The position numbers were made by a program, and so were the translations under genes. DNA of 64,000 nt from Chrysemys picta bellii. Its lineage: Eukaryota > Chordata > Testudines > Emydidae. The stretch lies in assembly GCF_011386835.1 (NCBI RefSeq), contig NC_088791.1, positions 31,780,998 to 31,844,997 on the forward strand. Direction: 5' to 3'. This document shows, in pieces, positions 13,501 through 25,500 of this stretch (positions are counted from its first letter, which is position 1; each line of letters begins with the position of its first letter). The notes below the pieces were generated by a model. The model did not search any database, had not been told where the DNA came from, and saw only the letters and a program-made list of their open reading frames with translations.

Positions 13501-16500
13501 GAATGCTGATAGAAAGGGTATTGTTAAGTATAAACTAAAAAGGGCCACTGATCTGACCCAATGACTATACTAAAGGTCATAGTTTGAAACTGAGATATTG
13601 GTAATTAGGTTAATTGGTGAGGTAGATAATGAGGAGATGGTCTATTCCACCCATCACACCCTTTTCTAACCCCTTAAAAAAAGACTACAAAGAACAAAAA
13701 TATGGATGTTTGGGGGATTCCCTTGGGAGTGGCTAATAGGCCGCTGCTTCACTCCTGAGACTCCGCCCATTGTTGATGAACCTCAAGGATCTTCGGAGAC
13801 ATCCAGACCCTCAACAGGACAGTGAAGAAGCCTGACCATCACCAGCAATGATCACAGATTGATACATGTGAGATCTAGCTCTGTTCAACCTAAGAAGGAC
13901 TCACGAAAGTGAGAGATCTGCCAAGACTAGCCAGATGATGTCAGGCAAGTAAGCCCCAGAGCAACATCCATCATGGATGAGCTGCTAACCCAGAGCATGC
14001 GTCAATGACCGACCAGCTGCCCTGATCCTGTGAATTTACAGAAAGCTGTACTTCCCCCCACCTTTACTCTCCTATTTCTCCTCCCCCTTTTTTCTGTCTG
14101 TTTGGCCAAAGGTGGAAATAATCATAAGAACCCAGAGCAGAGTTAAAAATCCAACAACAGAACTATCACCTTTTTCCCTACAAAGAAAGGGTGTTTGAAA
14201 ATACAAGGGACTCTACCCGATATCCTCTGAAAAGTTTTAAGATTGGATTGCATAACCACTCAATTTTAATTTCAAAACCTGTATTCTTTGTTTTGGATTC
14301 TTTCTATTTTGTACATCACAATCAATACATTTTCAGATCCTGGCATGACCTTTCTAACTTGTTTGCCATGGGTCTCAGTAGGCCAAAGTCTCTGTACTCA
14401 GAACCCTGAAGCATGTCTAACTGTTCATGTTGAATAGTGATATGGTTATGGTAACACTTTTGACTCTCTCTTTGACCCCTCACATCAAATTCCATCAAAT
14501 TTAATACACCAAGCACTGCTGAAAGTTTAGCCCTCAAAATAAAAAGCTTTAGCTATATTAACAAAGGTGTGGTTCTTTATGCTTCCATTGGCACATATCT
14601 GTGCAGGCTGCAGCACTGAAACTCTGCCTTTTTCAGGTAAGGAACAGAGAAAATAAATCATTTTCTGTCAATCAATAGTCCACGGGGGATTAAAAACCTC
14701 TCCCTCAAATGTGATTGTTCGTTTACAGAAACTCATAAAAGCCAGGCCCAGTGCCAGCCCCTTAGTATTATTTGTGCTCCAACATTCTTTTTCTTTTTAT
14801 GTTCATCAGTGCATGACTCGTTAGACAACTCTCATTCCACACAGACAGATGAATAATTGCCTCAAACACACATAGCGTACAGTTCTCCCTGCTTCTTAAA
14901 TTGACTGGGGAGGTTGCAAGGAGTGGCCTTACATGATATAAAATGTATTCTCTAACTTCAAAATACTTTTCAAGATGGCTTAACGTTAAGGATGTTACAG
15001 TAAATTATAGTAACTGAATCACGGAGAGGAAAATGAAAAGAGTGGTCATGTCCCTGACACAGTGGACATTGCAGTATGAAAATACCAGGAAGTAATACTG
15101 ATGGTATTAACAATGCTTCTGAAGTAAGCTGCTAAAAATGAGCTAGTCTACTCTTTTTATATCAATTAACTTAGCACTTAGTTTACAAAAAGTAATTGTA
15201 AATGAGGGGGGTTTCTACTGGGGTCCTGCAGGGATCTGTTTTTGGCCAACTGCTGTTCAATATCTGTATCAATGATCTAGAAGAAAATATAAAAAGATTG
15301 TTAGTAAAATTTGTAGATGACACAAAAATTGGTGGAGTGGTAAATAATGATAGGGAAAGTTCAGTTATACAGACCGATCTGGATCACTTGGGTAAGGGGC
15401 TTATCTGAGCAACATGCATTACAATACAGCCAAATGCAAGGTCACACTTCTAGGAATAAAGACTGTAGGTCACATTTACAATGGGAGACAGGAATGCAGT
15501 GACACTGGAAAGGACTTGGCAGTAATGGAAGATAACCAACTGAACATGAATTCACAGTGTGATGCTGTAAAAAGAAGGCTAACACAATTCTTGGATGTAT
15601 AAGCCAGGAAATATTAAGTAGGAGGAGGGAAGTCATATTACCTCTGTATATGATATTAGTGATACCACTATTAGAATAGCATGTCCAGCTCTGTCATCCA
15701 CACTTTAAAAAGGGATGTTGAAAAACTGTAAAGGATTCAGTAAAGAGCTACAAGAATTATTTGAGGTCTGAGAAAACATGCCTCATATAGCGAGAAACTC
15801 ACGAAGCTCAATCTATTTTGTTTATCCAAAAGAAGGGTAAGAAGTTACTTGATCATGATCTGAAAGCATCTAAAGGGGGAAGAGATTTCTGACAGTAGAT
15901 ACCGCTTTAATTTAGCAGAAAATGCATAATAAGATGCAATTGCTGGAGGCTGAATCTAGACAAATTTATACTAGGTGCAAATTTTTAATAGCGAAAGTAC
16001 ATTGTAATCACTTACTTAGGGACATGATAGAGAATCTACCACCTGAAGTCTTTAAATCAAGACCACATATCTTTCTAAAATATATGCTACGGTCCCAACA
16101 GAAGTTATGGGCTTGATGCAGAAAGTACTGGATTAAGCTCGTTGGCATGTATTATGCAAGAGGTCAGGCTAGATGATCACAATGGACCCTTCTAGTCTTA
16201 AAATCTACATGTCTTTTGCACTTCTCTCCCCTTGGACAATGAAAAATCAATGCAATCAGCTTCACTTGTGTTTATAGCTAGCTTCTCTCTCAAGTTACTT
16301 ATCTGGGATTTAGAGTAAAGGCTGTTTAAAAAGATATATTTCCAACAGAACTTTCAAATAATATTTGAGGAACATTTCTAATGGTCTTAATTGTAAAAGC
16401 TTGCTTGTATGATTTTATATTATTTTCACTGCAACTCCACGCCCCATCTGTATGTTGGCTGTTTATGCAGACTATTAGTTCTCTGGTCCAGGAACCTTGC

Positions 16501-19500
16501 CTTCTGCCTGTCTGCACTGAACCCAGTATACTCTGGATGCCATTAATAAATAATAATAATTGCTACATAAAAATGGCTACAAATAAGTCTCTGATTATAA
16601 AACATGAAAATGTCATGTATATTGTATTTCCCCCATTTACAGTTTCAATCCAGGTTGCATCTCCTCATGCACACTGGCCACTGCAGGAGAAGCCTGTACT
16701 AAGCTATAAAAATATTCATGCGGTGCCAAAATCAGAAACCACTGTGAATGCAGAAAACAGTGCTAGGCAATGGGTTTCCCTGTGATGCCAGGAGGTAGCA
16801 AGCTACCTGTGCCAGGCAATTGGCTTCTCCAGCATGACTGGTGTCAGTATGCGACATGCACACTGCTCCTGCATAGCACAGGTGCTTGGTGACATGCCTT
16901 TCAGCAACAAGGAGCTTCTGCGTGGGCTTGTAAAGGAGTCTGTTCTGCACAGTACTGAAGCGATAAAGTGAGGCAGAACATTATCAGGCAGAACGGAAGG
17001 AGGAAATCAATATGTTTAGGGTTCAATTCTTAGGTCACATTTGCCCTTGGGGGGGCAGTTTTCATTTGTTATCTGGGGGAAAAACATACAATGGGATGGT
17101 CCTATCTAATGGGACTACTATTCATCTCAATGAGTGGTGTATAAAAAGGTGTAAGCTTCATACAAATGAAACCTTTATTCATAGCTCAGGCAGGGCTCCT
17201 TTATTCATAGGACATCAGGGTTGGAAGGAACCTCAGGAGGTCATCTAGTCCAACCCCTTGCTCAAAGCAGGACCAATCCCCAACCATTTTTTTGTGTGTG
17301 CCCCAGATCCCTAAATGGCCCCCTCAAGGACTGAACTCACCACCCTAAGTTTAGCAGGCCAATGTTCAAACCACTGAGCTATCCCTCCCCCTGGTGCTGC
17401 CCCCAGCCCCTCCCCCCCAAAAAGGAAAAAGTGAAGTAGATAACAAATGATCAAAACTTGCGGTGTGAACACTCTATTTACAGCTTTACACAAAGCTTCA
17501 GTAATTGAACGGCAGCTGGTATCCCAAAAGCACTAAACTGTCTCTTACCGGGTTTTCTGTCTGGTTGATTCCAATAAGAAAGACCAATTCCGAGAAGAAA
17601 AGGGCAGCCACCAGGTTTTTGTGAATGCTGTGCAGGTTTGAACGCAGTGTTCGGATCAGAACTAGCAGTATGAAGGTCATCAGCAAAGCCACCAGTGAGA
17701 TGGATACAGTCGTGTAAGTTACTATCTTCAGAGGAAGCACCTCGCCATTCTGTGGAGCGACAGATTAAAAACATCTCTGTGAAGCTTTCCATCTAATTAT
17801 GTTTTTTGTCTGATGTGATTCCTTAGAAAAAGAACCTAACCTTTAGCTAATATCCAGCCAGCAGATTTACTACAGAACAGATGGAAGTGGGGACTCAACC
17901 TCTTGACCATGAAGAAAATGTATCATAAGCCCATTTAAAAGTCAGGTAAAATTAACTCACTCTGGGGATTAAAAATACAAAACCACCATTCAGTGAATTT
18001 CAAACTACCGAACCAGTTTTACCTTTGTCCTGATTTACAGCTTCCTGAAGAAAATCAGTGTTAACAGGAAATCAGTATGTGCCAAGCAAGAACCCCTCAA
18101 GATAGTAAATTAAAAACTAACTCTTTTAAAATTGGCATTTTCACAGGATCTATACTGTAGTTTTTCAATTGACAAGTGTTGTTTTGTGCACTGTGGAGAA
18201 TACCAATGTGAATCTGGCCTCTGGATTTAAGTAAAACCTATGCTTAACTATAGATAAATACAGTACAATCATATTTAGAAAGATGAACATGAGTCTCTAC
18301 TTTTATGTCACTGTAACTTCTTAGGTGGGAATTGAGAATTTTCATGAGCTTTGCATTAGTGGTTAGTTTGTCACACTTGACTCTCTGTGGAGGAAAGCAA
18401 AACAAGGCTGTCTTTATGTCCAAATCTTGCTTAGCTTCCTCCCGTGAGTATTGCCAGCAAACAAACAAAGCAAGCAATTGGAAGCAGGACATTACATTCC
18501 ATAGATGGCATTTCATGCAGAAAGACTGCAAGCGTTTTAACTAACTTTTGTGCAGAGCAGAGGGCTCACAAATCTGCATTGAAAAATATGGGTCCCTATG
18601 GAGCGGGGGAAAGGCTAACAAGATGCTCCCTCTCTCCTTTTAGCCATTTTCCCCTGCTCAAAAGATCAACATGGTCCCCAGACTGACCAGGAGTAGACAG
18701 GCACTAGATAGCACACACTCTTTACAGAGTAGGTTGTGTCTTGAGCAGCAGTAACTCTCCACTACATGCTCTGTGGCTCTCCTATGCACACTCACAGAAT
18801 GCAGCAGGACATCCTCACCAGTGACAGTGGACTGCCAGTCTCACTCTGCTGCTATGGCTTGGGGACGGGGAGGCATGATGGGTGGGGCGTGGATGTAGGG
18901 CAATACAGAGTGGGTACACAGGGTTGAGAGCAAGGATCCAAATAATCACAAGACCTCCATTGCCTTTTTGGGCCCTGTTGCCTGCCTGCCCTGGACCCTA
19001 TCTGCCCCACAGATTGTGTGGGGAGAGTTACAGACACTCAAGTTTCAGTGGACCTGTTAAGTTCATGCATTTGTTTGTTCCCATTTATGTATTTCTGGAT
19101 GAGGGGAGCATGTGGACATTTCTACATAAGGACCACTCACATATCTATAAAGCGCAGCCACCTGTGGTGTGGGAAGAAGTCTTCATCTATAGAATCAGAG
19201 AATATCAGGATTGGAAGGGACCTCAGGAGGTCATCTAGTCCAACCCCCCGCTCAAAGCAGGACCAATCCCCAACTAAATCATCCCAGCCAGAGCTTTCTC
19301 AAGCCTGACCTTAAAAACCTTTAAGGAAGGAGATTCCACCACCTCTCTAGGTAACCCATTCCAGTGCTTCACCACCCTCCTAGTGAAAAAGTTTTTCCTA
19401 ATATCCAACTTAAACCTCCCCCACTGCATTGAGAGCATTACTCCTTGTTCTGTCATCTGCCACCACTGAGAACAGTCTAGATCCATCCCCTTTGGAATCT

Positions 19501-22500
19501 CCTTTCAGGTAGTTGAAAGCGGCTATCAAATCCCCCCTCATTCTTCTCTTCTGCAGACTAAACAATCCCAGTTCCCTCAGCCTCTCCTCATAAGTCATGT
19601 GCTCCAGCCCCCTAATCATTTTTGTTGCCCTCTGATGGACTCTTTCCAATTTCTCCACATCCTTCTTGTAGTGTGGGGCCCAAAACTGGCCTCCAGATGA
19701 GGCCTCACCAATGTCAAATAAAGGGAAATGATCACGTCCCTCGATCTGCTGGCAATGCCCCTACTTATACAGCCCAAAATGCCGTTAGCCTTCTTGGCAA
19801 CAAGGGCACACTTATGAGACTGATTAAAGCAAAGAAACATGTCTCATAGCAAGACACTCAAGGAGCTCAATCTATTTGGCTTAACAAAGTGAAGATTAAG
19901 GGGTGACTTTATCACAGTCTATAAGTATCTCCACAGGGAACAAATATTTGATATCAGGCTCGTTAGTCTATCAGACCATGGTATAACAAGACACAAAGCA
20001 GCCTTTTCTGAACTGAGAAGGAACTTGCACCCACCGCCCCCACCCCACAACATTCTAATTTGTGGTCTTCTGCATTAATTTTTAGTCCAGAACAACATTT
20101 TTATGACCATGTAATAAACTCAATGAGAATATGGACATAGGCCTCACTGCAGCAGCATTGGCAGGCACCACAAGAATACATCTCTGACATGCTGTTGGCT
20201 TTGTTTGCAGGAGAAGCAAAGAAGGAATTAACCAGTTGGGGGAAAGCTCTTAAATCACACCTGAGGCCCTTAAAAACACCTTTAGCCTGGCAGCTGCATG
20301 AGTGCGGCCACTCACCTCTCGTTTTGAAATGTCCATTAGCACTGCAAAGCTGGTCATGTGATTGCACTGGCAAGAAACATGGCTCTGGTTTCTGGAAAAA
20401 AGCTCACACCCTTTGGAGGACCAGCCTCCAGTCCCACCAACTCTGTTGAATGAAGAAAGCACAAGTAAAGTGATAAACTTTTATTGTTCTAGAGCATCCT
20501 TACATGACCACTTCCTCCTTTCACACCTCACCCCAGCAATGATACTAATCACTAATGCAGCTCTCAGTTTTAGACTAGTGGGGAAAGCATCCTAGACAAA
20601 GATGAATATTGGCAGCCTTCACCTGCATTAATTTACTGGGACACTATCACCCTGAAATCTAGTCAGTTTCAAAAGCTGAGTCAAAAATGGTTTCAGATAT
20701 AACGTGCATCCCCAAGTCCCACTGCCCAGTTTTTGTGGCAAAACCAAGTGATGTCACTTGTGCAAAGTAAACAAACTGAAAATACCGAGAAATATATTTT
20801 CACCTTTAATTTCTCAGTTATCTTAGGTATTGTTTCACCCATGATTGTTACAAGTATTTTCAAACAGAAGTGTGAGATTTTAAACTGTGTTCTTTTAAAA
20901 TCAGATTGGAGAAAATATGAAAAAACACATTACAGAGAACAATATTCTATATCGAGGGATATCCTGCACCAGCACCAGAGAGGATCAGATAACCCAACAA
21001 GGCTTCCTAATTCCACCAGGTGTAACTCCTCTGACTTCAGGGATGAATTTGTTCTGAAACCTATTACTCTAGTCTGTAAAAATTATGAACAACAAATATT
21101 ACTGTATTCATTTCAAAGGCTTCTAGTTAGATATTTTAACTGTTTTTTCCATTTGGCAATAAAATATTTTAACTGTGTTTTTAAGATAACTAGCCCCTTT
21201 AAACATAGTTAGCTTACTTAAAATTCTTTTGTTACAAGAAATTATAAAGCCTATGAACAAAGTTGGTTTTTAACGGCAATTGTGAAGAAGCCACAAAACA
21301 GACTGCAGTACCAATGAAGTAGTCAGCAACAAAAGAGGCAAAATATCAAACTATTTAAAACTATTGAATTATTTTAACCCGTACTATTACTGAAAACTTT
21401 AGGAACATAGGAATTGTCATTCTCTTTTATCAGCTATTCACAGAAGCAATTGTTTAAGGTGTCAAGAAATTGCTTCTCTAAACTTAATTACTGCTGTTTT
21501 AGATTTTCGTTGCCTCTTTGATCTCTCTCTGAAAAATGCACACTCAATATGTTTTTCCTGAAAAAGAGACTATTATAATCCTATTAGTATATTTGTAATC
21601 TCATGATTTGGGACTTTCATTTTTTATATTTATATATTGATTTTAATACCTCAGATTTATTAAATGCTGAATGGGAATTTAACTCAACACAACATGTTCA
21701 TTCCTTTTCCCCACACCCTTAAAAATATTTGAAAGAGGACTGCTCTTTATATTTTCATGAAGTTGTAGAATCCCAAAATGCTTACACAACATAATATTGT
21801 TCATAGCTTTTGCTGTATCTTTAAGGAATATTTGAGTTTTCAACTGCTCTCTTTACCAAATATGAAAGACTAGACTAGACTGAGAATATTTCTTCTTATT
21901 CTCCCTGCATGAAAGTCACACACAGAAACTGCTGCCTGATCATGATGGCACAATGGCCTGAAAGATGGAATGAGAAGGGGTCAAAGGTTTCATAATAGAC
22001 ACTTCCCTTCCCACCCATTCACACATCCCTTTCATTTTTCACAAAAACAAAGACAAATAAGCAATGGTCTATTGGAGGAAAGATAAGTTACTAGTAACTA
22101 GCACAATTGTCCTTGTGATCCACTTTTTATTTCAAAATGATATTTTGAGGTTAGATTGTGGTGTATGTAATTCAGTTTAAAATTTGTAATCTCATCAACT
22201 CTGTTTAAGAATCACATTTCCACTTGTTCTTGTATGAAGAACAGCTAGCTGCTATAATTATACTCATATATAGCCAAATTGGGCTTGGTCATGCCACAGA
22301 GAGTATGGGAAGGCACAGGGAGTTTTCTCTACTATGTGCCCCTTCAACTGCAAGGACTGGAGGATGGAACAATAGGCAAGGAACCCGGCAAGCAAATCCT
22401 CACACAGATTTCCTTCCCAGAGCTCCCAAAAAGCTCACTTGGAGTTTGTAAAATCACTGGCTTTCCTACGGCTAATATTTCACTGTGATAAGATATTGCA

Positions 22501-25500
22501 GAAAGTTACGCATCCTGCAGTGAGAGTTTGTTAGAAAGCCACATTTTTAGAGGATCATCCTTTTGTTCTCAGGAGATATTCTAATTACTTTTATATTGAT
22601 AATGCCTCATGGAAAGTGACTTCATGTCATTATTCCCAGACTGCCTACATGAACAAACTAAGAACAAAAGGGCTCATATTCTTCTTCTACGGTGCCTCCT
22701 TCTCAACCTGAACTTCTGAAACCTGCACTGCAATGGCATGGTATGGCATGGCTCCCTTCCAAAATATTAAAGAAGTCACCAAACATACATGATTGAGTGG
22801 TTCCAGAACACACAGACTGGCTTAGTTCTCTCCTCTGTTTCCAGCATGGCATATTCAAGTATAATGGGCTTTTCCAGGAGGTTTGGTACAGGTTCCCCAT
22901 CACTATGAATTGTGGTGCTCACTATGGGTGTGTTAATGATGGGTCGATTAGGTAACCTGTGGAAATAAAGCAAAGTTGCAAAAAGATTTCAACATTAAAA
23001 TACAACAGCCCAATTTTGCAGCTACTGCATATGAGTGTTGCAATCAAGGAGCTGTCATGGCTGCACAATCAGAACCCAAGGTGTTTACATTTCTCAGACC
23101 TAGCATTGCTGATCTGGTTGCTCTCACACAACAGCCTACAGTCTCAAATATCTAGAACAAGAGAAGGACAGATCTGCAGACAATTATTTTTACAGTAACA
23201 AATGGATTACAGATGATAACTGAGAAGTATAATTGTAATATAATAGCACCACTGACCATCTAGCATGCAAAGCAAGTCAGAGGGATTCTATGAGTTGTTC
23301 ACAGATGTGTATAAAGTTTACCTTAAGCTTCTTCTGTCAGGATCGTAGTGCTCAGGTAAAAGTTGTCCTAGAGATCGGTATATAATCACCATAGCAACGG
23401 CATGCTGGTTAGACTCATCTGGGTTTCGCTTCTTTCTCTTTGTAAGTGCATTCTCAGGGTTTAAAATACCGTTATCCGGCTTAGAGGATAATTTTTGGTT
23501 TGATGGCTTCATTGTAGGTGCCACTACAAAATCAACACAAATATTCAAGTCTAACTCTTTCCCCATAAGTTTGGGCTGCCATTTAAACGGATGTTTACAG
23601 TTTGTTACCTATGTTAACATTCGTGCCCAGGTAACTTAAGATGCTCAGCACTGAGCACATTTTTGAGACCACGTTTCAGGATACTTTATATGACTATATT
23701 GCATACTATATAATCATACAATTGAAAATCAAATAACAATGGAACCATCCTTCTATCTAGTTAGAATATGAGCAGTTCTGGGGCTAAAACAGGCACATAC
23801 ATTTAAATAAGATGTGCAATTTAAGGAGAAATACTAAAACCCATGTATATTATCCTTCTTATGCTGCATGCACCGTGCAAGATTAACAGTACATTGTGTG
23901 CCTTTCCAGAGTGCTTCAGTAATGGGCCACAGAGTTTTTACTTTAAATTGGCACCTCCATATGATCTTCAAATTTTGGCAATATCTCCCTAATTACCATA
24001 GGGCCTAAGAACCTTCTAATGGTGCCCTAAATGATGTGGCTAACATCTGCCATGTGAAGTTTATTCTCTCTCACATCCTTTCCCTAGGGGGAGGATTGTG
24101 TGTACAGTGGAGTGTTTTGTTTTGCCATTTGCTTTCCCCTTACAGAAAAGAGACAGATAGCGTAAATATATTACTTATTAGAAAAATCTTCATTACAAAT
24201 GTATTACCTTATATATTATTTATTTTATACTGATCTATTTTTATATTGAGGATTCTCAGCCATACATAACATTTGACACTTTTAATGATGCTATTGGGCT
24301 ATTCTCTCTGACTGTGTTGACCTTGTCTTGTGGTTTTATCTCAACTTTCTTCAAATGTCTCAAAGGCAGAACTCTGCATCTTTGTGAGAGGTCCACTTTC
24401 AAACATATCCTTAACTTGCCTGTTTCAGTTAGACCTTCTATTTGCCTTTGCTGTCTATTAACCTGGCACCATCCTCGACTCTGGCCTCTCCATCTTTCAT
24501 GCCATATTGTCTGTAAATCTGTCTTTCACTTGCTCTGCTCATCTGTGCCACCACTGACTGTTTCTGCCGAAATTCTCACTCATGCCTTCACAGGAGACCA
24601 GGTGCATCTAATGTCCACTTACATACTGTGGATTTTATTGAGTTCCTATAGAAACAGGGCCATATTCCAGCTATTTTGGGGCGAATAAGAAACAACTTCC
24701 CTGTCTGGAATGAACAGCTAATCTCTGAATACAAGTTTTCGTTAACAATGATGTTTGAAGGGTTTCTGATACAATGATTTGCAGTATCTTCCGTTCCAGA
24801 ACAGATACAAAAAATGGCAGATCATCAAACTGTCAGGTGTAAATCTGAGCTGTGCGATTTTCAGAGAATCGTCTAGCCCTAGAACATATGTCAGTCTATA
24901 AGAATTTCCCCAACTCGGGCAGGTTGACAAGATATGACTGTACTAGGGCCAGCTATCATTTGGATGGATGTGCTGGGAAGCCTGTGGGTGGGGGGAGGCC
25001 ATGAGTGCTGCCAATAGTGCTAAAGGCCATTCCTGTGTGGAATAAATGACAGGACCATTTCTCTGCACAGTGACAGAGCAGTGTGAGGGGACTGATAAAC
25101 AGGTATAGCAAGTTTCCCAGCCCAGCTTGCTCCCCTTAGTGCCCTGAAGACATTATGTCTTACAGGTCCGCAGAGTAATTATATCTCTACATAAGGTTCA
25201 CTTAATGTATATAATTATCCCACCTCCGCCCCAGGACAATTCTGCCTCATAAGAGGCATAACTGATCCCTAAGAGTCGATTGGAAAATTACTACTGAAAG
25301 TTTCCAAAATGTCTGGAGAGGTGTTTTACCTTTTCTATCCGAAGGTCTGAACAAAGTATCAGGGAACAAAACAGATGACTCCAAATCTTTAGGATAATCT
25401 TCTTTAATCCTGTCAAACCGTGGTACTTTAGCGCCCGTAAAATTAGACTTGTCAAAGATGTCAACAGCAATAACTGTGAAAAAAAATTAAGTTCCTCATA

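Noticed and set aside
17328..17381. A functional tRNA gene
   Set aside because: Box A and box B are present but the cloverleaf is degenerate and the unit continues into a CR1 tail; it is a SINE.
17311..17493. Minus-strand 60-codon frame as a gene
   Set aside because: It is the translation of the tRNA-like SINE head.
20733..21212. 159-codon plus-strand frame
   Set aside because: AT-rich composition, no known motif, no promoter or splice context; chance frame in an intron.
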